Source: Planctomycetota bacterium (GTDB taxonomy: Bacteria > Planctomycetota > Phycisphaerae > Phycisphaerales > Phycisphaeraceae). From it: DNA of 54,255 bases. The stretch's first letter is position 1; each line of letters begins with the position of its first letter. Below the pieces are notes generated by a model. It did not search any database and had not been told where the DNA came from. It saw nothing but the letters and a program-made list of their open reading frames with translations. Both the position numbers and the translations under genes were made by a program. Positions 24,558-30,767 of the stretch are shown here, in pieces. Location: assembly GCA_024279275.1 (NCBI GenBank), contig JAJRRS010000134.1:1-54255 (forward strand), given 5' to 3'.

Positions 24558-24590
24558 CCACCCCGACCCCACCGGTCGGGGTGGTTTTTT
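24558..24590 (+). terminator. Rho-independent terminator after second PEP-CTERM gene
   Basis: Stem CCACCCCGACC / GGTCGGGGTGG (11 bp) with a 5-base loop and a TTTTTT run. Confidence 0.9.
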
Positions 24591-24631
24591 ATTGACCCAG
24601 TGTTCTATGCGCCTGCTGTCACCCCGCACGG

Positions 24632-24655
24632 AGCCTCGCATGGAAATGCGAGGCT
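24632..24655 (+). other. Short perfect hairpin upstream of the amidase gene
   Basis: AGCCTCGCAT / ATGCGAGGCT with a GGAA loop gives a 10-bp perfect stem. There is no T run, so it is not a simple terminator. It lies just upstream of the promoter candidate at 24666-24693. Confidence 0.5.
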
Positions 24656-24665
24656 GAACCCTGGC

Positions 24666-24693
24666 TTGCTTACACTCATTATTTCGCAATAAT
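24666..24693 (+). promoter_or_regulatory. Candidate promoter of the amidase lipoprotein gene
   Basis: TTGCTT (24666-24671) and AATAAT (24688-24693) are 16 bases apart. The predicted transcript start near 24700 leaves just enough leader for the AAGGAG site at 24711-24716. Confidence 0.45.
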
Positions 24694-24723
24694 CAGGTGG
24701 TCACACAAGCAAGGAGCTCCCTC

Positions 24724-25761
24724 ATGCCGATGACTTCCATCCGTCAAATTCTCTCGCTCGCCGTTCTTACTGTCACGGCGGTGTCGCTCGCTGGCTGCGG
24801 GATCGCCAGACCCACGTCCGGCTCACTGAACAAACGCACCGGCGATGAGATCGTCGTCGCTGGGCAGTTCTTCCACACCGGCACACCCGTCGTTCTCTGG
24901 ATGGATCCAGGTGGCTATGACGCCTACCGCATCGACAAGCACTTCCCAGCCTACGACGAATCGCTCTGGGAAGTCACCAAGGAAGAGGTCGACTCGCCCA
25001 ACCGCTACAACCTTCGTTACAAGGGCAAGCACTTCACCCCCGAGCAACTCGAAGAGATCAAGTCCGGCGGTTGGCCGTTGGAATTGTTGCAGGACACGGT
25101 TGACCAGTTCGTTATCCACTACGACGTCTGCGGCACAAGTCGGCGTTGCTTCGACGTCCTGCATGACCACCGCACGCTCAGCGTTCACTTCATGCTCGAC
25201 ATCGATGGCACGATCTATCAGACGCTGGACCTCAAGGAACGCGCCTGGCATGCGGGCAAATCCAACGACCGCTCGGTTGGTATCGAGATCGCGAACATGG
25301 GCGCTTACCCGCCGGATGACATGAAAGTCCTCAGCCAGTGGTACGAGACACAGGAGGACGGCAGCACCCGCCTGACCCTTCCGGAATCACGCGGCGACGG
25401 CGGCGTCAAACACCCCGACCAAATCACCGGCCCGATCCGTCCCGACTCAGTCGTCGGCACGATCAACGGCAGGGAAGTCAGGCAGTACGACCTCACCACC
25501 GAGCAGTACAAAGCACTCATCAAACTCACCGCGGCACTCACGGAAATCTTCCCCAAGATCAAGAACGATTACCCACGCGATGAAGAGGGCAACCTGATCC
25601 CCGGCACACTCAACGACGAACAGTTCGCCAACCACCAGGGGTTGATCGGCCATTACCACATCAAGAAAAGCAAGATCGATCCCGGCCCGGCATTCCAGTG
25701 GGATTACCTGATCGACGAGGTTGACAAGGAACACGAGGGCTGGCGCTTCTGGCGGCGGTGA
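24724..25761 (+). CDS. AmpD/PGRP-like N-acetylmuramoyl-L-alanine amidase lipoprotein
   Basis: The 345-residue protein has a clear lipoprotein signal (SLAGC, cysteine 25) and an amidase_2 domain. The zinc ligands are H132 (VIHYD), H310 (IGHYHI) and D319 (KIDPGPAFQWD). ERAWHAGKSNDRSVGIEIAN is the conserved core. It should cleave the amide bond between muramic acid and the stem peptide. Insertions around residues 200-245 (TRLTLPESRGDGG) make it longer than AmpD. ATG 24724 lies 7 bases after AAGGAG; an upstream GTG (24697) would precede the ribosome-binding site. Planctomycetes have a thin peptidoglycan wall, so a wall-recycling or remodelling role is plausible. Confidence 0.9.
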   Translation: MPMTSIRQILSLAVLTVTAVSLAGCGIARPTSGSLNKRTGDEIVVAGQFFHTGTPVVLWMDPGGYDAYRIDKHFPAYDESLWEVTKEEVDSPNRYNLRYKGKHFTPEQLEEIKSGGWPLELLQDTVDQFVIHYDVCGTSRRCFDVLHDHRTLSVHFMLDIDGTIYQTLDLKERAWHAGKSNDRSVGIEIANMGAYPPDDMKVLSQWYETQEDGSTRLTLPESRGDGGVKHPDQITGPIRPDSVVGTINGREVRQYDLTTEQYKALIKLTAALTEIFPKIKNDYPRDEEGNLIPGTLNDEQFANHQGLIGHYHIKKSKIDPGPAFQWDYLIDEVDKEHEGWRFWRR

Positions 25762-25818
25762 TGAGTGGGCACGCTGGGTACTCGCCAGCTACCGGGTGTC
25801 GCCTGCGTCCTTGATAGC

Positions 25819-25837
25819 CGCAGGGCTACGCCCTGCG
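25819..25837. terminator. Hairpin between convergent amidase and prepilin genes
   Basis: CGCAGGGC / GCCCTGCG (8 bp) with a 3-base loop. There is no T run; it may terminate transcription weakly from either side. The remaining intergenic sequence shows nothing else. Confidence 0.45.
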
Positions 25838-25902
25838 AGCCGTGCGTCACAAGGTGCAACAAAGCTCCACCTGGCTTGAGAACGCTCTCGCATTATCGCC
25901 GC

Positions 25903-26733
25903 CTAGCGTAGATCCCACTTGTTATCGTTGTTTATCCCGCGCGTGAGTATCGAGTAGTTAAACACCCCCAACTGCTCCTCCCCCCAAGGCCCGTCCGCCC
26001 GTTGTGTCGCGTTGGCACCCATCAACACGCTGGGGAACGTCATCCCCTCCACATGCCCATCAGCCCAGAGGATGTTGCACTTCTGGTTGTTGTGTCGCCC
26101 GTGCGGCCCGCCCCAAACCGTCGGCACGCCGCCGATCACGCCCTGACCACGCTGCAGCGCGGCATTATCTTTGTACAACTCGAACCAGGTGTCCGCCACC
26201 AGCAGCGTCTCGGTGGGCTTGTTGATCATGTCAAATCGGCTGGACCTGTTGTACTTCTTGATCGGGTCTGATTCATAATGCACACGCGCCGCCAGTGAGT
26301 ACCAGTTGATCCCGTAGTCGCAGTTCCGCCAGCGGTATCCCCCCGCGTTTTCCAGGTCGGCGATGCGGATGCTGTGGATGCTTTCGTCTGCCTCAACAAA
26401 GACCGGGCACTTGAACATGTCGCGTGTCGAGCCGTACCCGCCGATGGTGATGGCACTGGTCCAGAAATACTTGGCGGTCCCGGTCGTCCAGGGATTACCC
26501 GCCCCGCCATTGGTATAGGCAGCGTGGACGATGTAGTCACCGTTGTCTGTGCCGTAGGCAAGGATTGCGACTCCCACCTGCCGCTCGTTACTCATGCACA
26601 CCACATCCTGGGCCGTCTTGCGTGCCGCACCCAGGGCCGGCAGCAGGATGCCCACGAGCAGGGCGATGATGGAGATCACCACCAGCAGTTCGATGAGGGT
26701 GAAGCCGTGCGTCTGTTTGGTTGGCCGTGGCAT
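25903..26733 (-). CDS. Planctomycete-type prepilin-like protein (copy 1 of the tandem set)
   Basis: The 276-residue protein has a type IV prepilin leader (MPRPTKQTHG, then [16 protein letters not shown]), cut after Gly by a prepilin peptidase. A long periplasmic domain follows, with [22 protein letters not shown] near the start and NILWADGHVEG at the C-terminal side. This GH-x-DG-type motif is typical of the large planctomycete pseudopilin family. ATG 26733 starts the leader; the upstream extension is not a leader. The first 40 codons and the upstream DNA are nearly identical to those of the neighbouring copy (27003-27833). The role could be pilus or secretion pseudopilus subunit, or surface protein. 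Confidence 0.88.
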   Translation of the reverse strand: MPRPTKQTHGFTLIELLVVISIIALLVGILLPALGAARKTAQDVVCMSNERQVGVAILAYGTDNGDYIVHAAYTNGGAGNPWTTGTAKYFWTSAITIGGYGSTRDMFKCPVFVEADESIHSIRIADLENAGGYRWRNCDYGINWYSLAARVHYESDPIKKYNRSSRFDMINKPTETLLVADTWFELYKDNAALQRGQGVIGGVPTVWGGPHGRHNNQKCNILWADGHVEGMTFPSVLMGANATQRADGPWGEEQLGVFNYSILTRGINNDNKWDLR

Positions 26734-26790
26734 AATACTTCCTTGGCGATGTGATTTGACCGAGTTGTGAACCTGCAGCGACAGAAACGA
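26642..26790 (-). repeat. Duplicated prepilin 5' region (copy A)
   Basis: The leader-peptide coding DNA and the upstream 40-50 bases are nearly identical to 27741-27890 (e.g. the shared CGACAGAAACGAG). They mark a tandem duplication of promoter plus gene start. A shorter, coding-only match occurs at about 28881-28940. Confidence 0.8.
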
Positions 26791-26871
26791 GCAAAGAAAG
26801 GGCAGGCCTGTGGCGGCAATACAAACAGACAGCATCAAGTTCGGACCACCCGCCGCAAACCCTCATGCTTA

Positions 26872-26899
26872 ACTCTATAACAACACGCCCGACAGGCAA
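26872..26899 (-). promoter_or_regulatory. Promoter of prepilin copy 1
   Basis: On the minus strand, TTGCCT (26899-26894) and TAGAGT (26877-26872) are 16 bases apart. It aligns with the promoter of copy 2 and sits about 140 bases before the start codon. Confidence 0.65.
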
Positions 26900-26940
26900 G
26901 TCGAATCCGTCTAGTGGGATGAAAAACCCGGTATTTAAGG

Positions 26941-26965
26941 AAAAATCACCGCCGGCCGGGCGGTG
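26941..26965 (-). terminator. Terminator of prepilin copy 2
   Basis: CACCGCC / GGCGGTG stem (7 bp, 5-base loop), followed on the minus strand by ATTTTT. It lies 38 bases beyond the stop at 27003 and upstream of the promoter of copy 1. Confidence 0.8.
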
Positions 26966-27002
26966 CTTAGAGGGGTTAATGCGGAGGAAAAATCTCAGCC
27001 GA

Positions 27003-27833
27003 TCAGCCTCGTGTGTCCCAGCGGTTGGGGATGCCGTCGACAACTTCATCGGTGTCTTTGTCGCCAAGTTCATCGTAGGGATGGTATTTATCCGCGACGG
27101 ACAGCCCCTCGGCATGACTATCGCCCCAGAGGATATTCATGTTCGCGCCAGGGTGCCGAGCGTCGGGGAATGTCCACCCGTAGTCCAAACCCTTGAGGTG
27201 GTAATAGCCCTTCTGCTGGTGGCTTGCATTGAAGAGTCCTCGCGTCTCATTGGGGTCTGCGGTCATGTGGAAGGTATCAACCGTGGCGAGCGTGTTGCTG
27301 GCGTCTCTCATCTCATCAACGCGGATTGTTTGCGCGTAACGCTGCAACGCAGGAGCATAGTCGTACCACTTCGCGGCATACCCAACGACATTGATACCGT
27401 AGTCAGAGCGGGACCAGTTAAAGTCACCTGGATCGTTTATGTCTGCATTGCGGATACCTCCGGCGGAGTAATCAGCCGCCTCGAATCCGGGGTCCAGAAA
27501 CATCTCGGGTGTGGCACCGTAGCCTGTTGTGGCCAACAGGCTTGTCCACCAGGATTCGGTGTACGCTTCCGTCAACGTATTGGACAACTGCCCGGTGGGA
27601 ACCCCCTTTTTGAGAGTACGAAAAAGCGGGATGGAATCCTTGTTGTCCGTGGTATACGCCGCGAACGCGACGCCGATCTGCCGTTGATTACTGAGGCAGA
27701 CAACATTTTGAGCAGATTTCCGCGCCGCGCCGAGCGCCGGCAGCAGGATGCCCACGAGCAGGGCGATGATGGAGATCACCACCAGCAGTTCGATGAGCGT
27801 GAAGCCGTGCGTCTGTTTGGTTAGCCGTGGCAT
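27003..27833 (-). CDS. Planctomycete-type prepilin-like protein (copy 2)
   Basis: The 276-residue paralogue of copy 1 has the same leader ([26 protein letters not shown]). [20 protein letters not shown] and the [11 protein letters not shown] motif follow. The middle of the protein differs strongly from copy 1, so the two copies share the N-terminal helix and ends but not the surface domain. It has its own promoter (27967-27994) and terminator (26941-26965). Possible roles are variant pilin or pseudopilin. The start at 27833 is the only one that gives a leader. Confidence 0.88.
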   Translation of the reverse strand: MPRLTKQTHGFTLIELLVVISIIALLVGILLPALGAARKSAQNVVCLSNQRQIGVAFAAYTTDNKDSIPLFRTLKKGVPTGQLSNTLTEAYTESWWTSLLATTGYGATPEMFLDPGFEAADYSAGGIRNADINDPGDFNWSRSDYGINVVGYAAKWYDYAPALQRYAQTIRVDEMRDASNTLATVDTFHMTADPNETRGLFNASHQQKGYYHLKGLDYGWTFPDARHPGANMNILWGDSHAEGLSVADKYHPYDELGDKDTDEVVDGIPNRWDTRG

Positions 27834-27890
27834 AATGCTTCCTTAACGATGTGACTTAGCCGAGCAGTGAACCTGTATCGACAGAAACGA
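27741..27890 (-). repeat. Duplicated prepilin 5' region (copy B)
   Basis: Partner of 26642-26790. Near-identical DNA covers the leader peptide and the untranslated region just upstream. Confidence 0.8.
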
Positions 27891-27966
27891 GAAAAATGGC
27901 CGATGGGTGGTGACATCACAAACAGACAGGAAACAGGACCGAGCCACTCTCCGCATCTTCACGTTT

Positions 27967-27994
27967 ATTCTATAACAATACGCCCGGTTGGCAA
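27967..27994 (-). promoter_or_regulatory. Promoter of prepilin copy 2
   Basis: Minus strand TTGCCA (27994-27989) and TAGAAT (27972-27967) with a 16-base spacer. It lies about 135 bases before the start codon, the same geometry as copy 1. Confidence 0.68.
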
Positions 27995-28032
27995 GCCGAA
28001 TCACCTGATGAGGTGAAAACCCTGTATTAAAG

Positions 28033-28063
28033 AAAAAACACCGCCGGTCAGGCGGTGTTTTTT
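28033..28063. terminator. Bidirectional-looking terminator of prepilin copy 3
   Basis: AAAAAACACCGCC / GGCGGTGTTTTTT is a perfect 13-bp dyad with a short loop. It lies 34 bases beyond the stop of the third prepilin gene and shares its core with the terminator at 26941-26965. Confidence 0.9.
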
Positions 28064-28096
28064 ACGGGTGGATCGGTGGGTCATGCCAAAAGGATA

Positions 28097-28987
28097 TCAC
28101 CGGGTGCGTGAGTCCCAGAAGTTGACTTTGGTATTGTCCAGTCTTACGCCGCCGGTCGTGTAGCCATTCAAGTCATCGTATGGGCGATACTTGTCCTGCA
28201 AGGCGAATGCGGCACCGTGGCCATCGCCCCAGAGGATATTGATTGAACTACTCCCGTGTCGTCCGTGTGGGTGTTCGCCGGGATTCGTGGTATTCCTGCC
28301 CGCGAGTGCAAAGATACCACGCATCGCTATCGCAGAGTTATAGGTGAAGGGGGTTTGAGGATCGGCTGCGATAAAAAACGAGTCTAATACCGCGATGTGT
28401 TCACTGGGCCTTAGCATCTCAGCACTGTTGAGTGTCGTGGTTGCGTTCCTGATGCGGTCAACGTTGCCGCGTGGGATAGGATCGTTGGCTTTGGCCGCGT
28501 ATGCAGCAACATTGATCGCATAGTCCGAGTTACGCCACACAAAATTGCCTAAGTCATTCAAGGGTGCGTCGCGTATGGTTATGGGGTCGCCATTAGCAAG
28601 TGTCGCCTCTTCAGCATCATCGAATGAAGGGCATGTGTACATCTGTCGCTCAGCGCCATAGCCGTCATCGACCATACGGCTGGTCCAGTACCAGTGCGCA
28701 TCATTGTCACCATAGTTAGTAAGGATCGAAACCGGAACGTTGGCTATCGGTACATTAAAGCCACGGAACATCGGGATAAAGTCTTTGTTGGATGACGTGT
28801 AGGCACCGATTGCTACCCCGACCTGCCGTTCATTACTTAGGCAAACAGCGTTTCTTGCTGAGGCTCTCGCCGCGCCCAGCGCCGGCAACAGGATGCCCAC
28901 GAGCAGTGCGATGATGGAGATCACCACCAGCAGTTCGATGAGTGTGAAGCCTGAGGGTCTGGTAGGACGGTTAATTTTGCGTTGCAT
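28097..28987 (-). CDS. Planctomycete-type prepilin-like protein (copy 3)
   Basis: The 296-residue third paralogue has the leader [13 protein letters not shown] and [16 protein letters not shown]. Its [20 protein letters not shown] and [12 protein letters not shown] stretches match the other copies, and the remaining sequence diverges. It has the strongest promoter of the three (29153-29181) and a perfect terminator. With copies 1 and 2 it forms a set of independently transcribed cassettes; it is probably the founder, or the most highly expressed member. The export and assembly machinery could be the system encoded at 34-50 kb. Confidence 0.88.
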   Translation of the reverse strand: MQRKINRPTRPSGFTLIELLVVISIIALLVGILLPALGAARASARNAVCLSNERQVGVAIGAYTSSNKDFIPMFRGFNVPIANVPVSILTNYGDNDAHWYWTSRMVDDGYGAERQMYTCPSFDDAEEATLANGDPITIRDAPLNDLGNFVWRNSDYAINVAAYAAKANDPIPRGNVDRIRNATTTLNSAEMLRPSEHIAVLDSFFIAADPQTPFTYNSAIAMRGIFALAGRNTTNPGEHPHGRHGSSSINILWGDGHGAAFALQDKYRPYDDLNGYTTGGVRLDNTKVNFWDSRTR

Positions 28988-29345
28988 CGGTGTGTCCTTG
29001 TGTACGCGGGGCCGTGGTTCCGGGCACGTCGCCTATAGGCCGGTGTTCCCAGCCGCATCCTTGCGGGCTTGTTTATCCAACTATACGTCTTTACATCATC
29101 AAAAGCAGGCGAGGTGTGATAGTTATCGACATCTCGTGCCTTGATCGTCTAAATTATATAACAGCAGCCTAAGCCTGTCAAGAGAATCGGCGATTTAAGC
29201 AAAAAAAGACGGTAGGCGCGGGTATATTTCAATAGCATACCGACTTATCAGCTTGAAATCGGCCATTTAGACCCGGTTTGTTTCGATATAATTCGGCAAA
29301 AAGGGGGTGCGAGGGATGGATGGGCTGTCTAACGATGTGTAAAAA
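28988..29345. other. Intergenic region between prepilin copy 3 and tRNA-Thr
   Basis: No gene is recognised in these 358 bases. It holds the prepilin promoter at 29153-29181 and a leader of about 160 bases. A TATAAT near 29286 on the plus strand lacks a usable -35. Confidence 0.5.
29153..29181 (-). promoter_or_regulatory. Consensus sigma70-like promoter of prepilin copy 3
   Basis: On the minus strand, TTGACA (29181-29176), a 17-base spacer and TATAAT (29158-29153) match the full consensus at both boxes. Strong constitutive transcription of the third prepilin is expected. Confidence 0.85.
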
Positions 29346-29418
29346 AGCCACCGGCCGGAATCGAACCGGCAACCTGCGGTTTACAAAACCGCTGCTCTGC
29401 CAATTGAGCTACGGTGGC
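29346..29418 (-). tRNA. tRNA-Thr (TGT anticodon)
   Basis: Acceptor GCCACCG pairs with CGGTGGC. The anticodon stem GCGGT/ACCGC closes the loop TTTGTAA with anticodon TGT, and the T arm contains GGTTCGATTCC. The discriminator is T and no CCA is encoded. Confidence 0.95.
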
Positions 29419-29448
29419 GATAGGAAAAACAAGAAAAACAGGAAATTA

Positions 29449-29526
29449 GGAAAGCAGGAAATAAGAACAGCACACAGCGAGCATCTAGCCGCTTCCTTGT
29501 CGTCCCCCTCTTATTTCCTGCTTTCC
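29449..29526. repeat. 18-bp perfect inverted repeat between two tRNA-Thr genes
   Basis: GGAAAGCAGGAAATAAGA (29449-29466) is the exact reverse complement of 29509-29526, with 42 bases between. It would form a stable stem in the precursor of the two threonine tRNAs. Confidence 0.85.
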
Positions 29527-29577
29527 TGCTTTCCATATTTAGCGTCTCGCTGTTGAGGCCGTCCTGCTTTTCCCAAA

Positions 29578-29649
29578 AGCCAGCAGTGAGACTCGAACTC
29601 ACGACCTGTTCTTTACGAAAGAACTGCTCTACCACTGAGCTATGCTGGC
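29578..29649 (-). tRNA. tRNA-Thr (CGT anticodon)
   Basis: Acceptor GCCAGCA pairs with TGCTGGC. The anticodon stem GTTCT/AGAAC closes the loop TTCGTAA with anticodon CGT, and the T arm contains GAGTTCGAGTCTC. It lies upstream of the tRNA-Thr(TGT) in the same direction and is probably cotranscribed with it. Confidence 0.95.
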
Positions 29650-29651
29650 GA

Positions 29652-29679
29652 CCGGGGTAACCGGGGTAACCGGGGGTAG
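29652..29679. repeat. 9-bp CCGGGGTAA repeats before tRNA-Thr
   Basis: CCGGGGTAA occurs twice and is followed by CCGGGGGTAG. It fills the short leader between the tRNA promoter and the mature tRNA 5' end. Confidence 0.8.
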
Positions 29680-29685
29680 CACAGC

Positions 29686-29715
29686 ATTGTAAGCAAGGTC
29701 GGGGGGGAGGGACAA
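29686..29715 (-). promoter_or_regulatory. Candidate promoter of the tRNA-Thr pair
   Basis: On the minus strand, TTGTCC (29715-29710) and TACAAT (29691-29686) are 18 bases apart. The tRNA begins about 37 bases downstream of the -10 box. Confidence 0.55.
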
Positions 29716-29836
29716 GTCATGGCGGATGGTTGATTGCGGATGGCAGAGGGTAAAACGGGGGTAGCAGAAGAGAGGGCGTTTCAGGCAGGTTCCACATGCC
29801 AGCCTCAAATCCTACTCAAGCCTCACGCCTCAAGCC

Positions 29837-30658
29837 TCACGCCTTCTTATAAACCCCAAACACCACCACCGTTGCGAAGCGGCGCATGAAGGGTAGCCTC
29901 AGCAGCCCGCTGTCCAATTTATGCAGCGCCACCGCCAGGGGCCAGTTGTTCGGGAAGATCGGCCAGAGTCGGCTGGTCAGTTGGAACTCCCGGCGGACCA
30001 TTCGATCAAACGGCCGGGCGAATTCTGTAATCCGTCGGTCGTTCATGGGGATCTCGTCTTCGGTCATCTCGTGGATCGAGTAGGGGATCAGCCGACGGAT
30101 TCTGTCCAACATTTTGGAGTTCACAACAGGTTCCGCGAACACGGCAACGCCGCCTGGCGTAAGTCGGTCGTAGACCTGTCGGCTTAACTCAGCAAGGTTT
30201 GGCAGGTGATGCAGCGCGGCATAGCCCAGGATCGCATCGAAGGTTTGATCGGGGAAGGCGTTGTTGAACTCGCCGGTAGCCTGGGTATTTACACGGTGGG
30301 CGACACCGTTGACCTCGGCACGTCGGCGGACCATCTCGATGGATTTCTCGGAGAGGTCATAGGCATGAACATCCGCGCCGTTGTGGGCACACAGGCTGGC
30401 GTCGATCCCGTTGCCTGCGGCGATCTCCAGAACCCGCTTGCCCTTCAGCGGAGCCAGCAGGTGGTAGAAGTATTCACGCGGGAAGATGGTCTTGACGCTG
30501 GGGGCGGTGTAACGCAGCTTGTCGAAGTCGGTCAGCGGCGCGATCCCCTGCGCGGCTTCCTGCGTATAGTGATCGTTAAAGTGCTCCGCCTCACGGGCCT
30601 GCAGGGTGGCCAGGGAAGGGTGCTGAAACGGGGTTTGAGGCTGGGTTGCCTGAGTCAT
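29837..30658 (-). CDS. Class I SAM-dependent methyltransferase
   Basis: The 273-residue protein has the Rossmann-type SAM-binding pattern: VLEIAAGNGIDASL is motif I, ADVHAYDLSEKSIEMV is motif II with its acidic end, FDAILGYAALHHL is the motif IV region, and LTPGGVAVFAEP is motif VI. This matches the UbiE/methyltransf_11 class. The substrate is unknown: neighbours give no pathway. ATG 30658 is the natural start; the longer frame upstream runs through a G-rich repeat and has no ribosome-binding site. The C-terminal third (LTSRLWPIFPNNWPLAVALH) is hydrophobic and may touch the membrane. Confidence 0.85.
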   Translation of the reverse strand: MTQATQPQTPFQHPSLATLQAREAEHFNDHYTQEAAQGIAPLTDFDKLRYTAPSVKTIFPREYFYHLLAPLKGKRVLEIAAGNGIDASLCAHNGADVHAYDLSEKSIEMVRRRAEVNGVAHRVNTQATGEFNNAFPDQTFDAILGYAALHHLPNLAELSRQVYDRLTPGGVAVFAEPVVNSKMLDRIRRLIPYSIHEMTEDEIPMNDRRITEFARPFDRMVRREFQLTSRLWPIFPNNWPLAVALHKLDSGLLRLPFMRRFATVVVFGVYKKA

Positions 30659-30660
30659 GG

Positions 30661-30702
30661 CGGGGAATCCGGGGGCCGGGGGGAGCCGGGGGGCGGGGGC
30701 AT
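30661..30702. repeat. CCGGGG-type repeat upstream of the methyltransferase
   Basis: Consecutive units built on CCGGGG with 8-10-base spacing lie immediately before the start codon of the minus-strand gene. They resemble those at 33970 and 38915. Confidence 0.65.
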
Positions 30703-30767
30703 TGGTACGGTTTGTATCGGTCGTAACGGCAGAGGCCTTGATACGCCGATAAGCAGGGGACGGGGCT

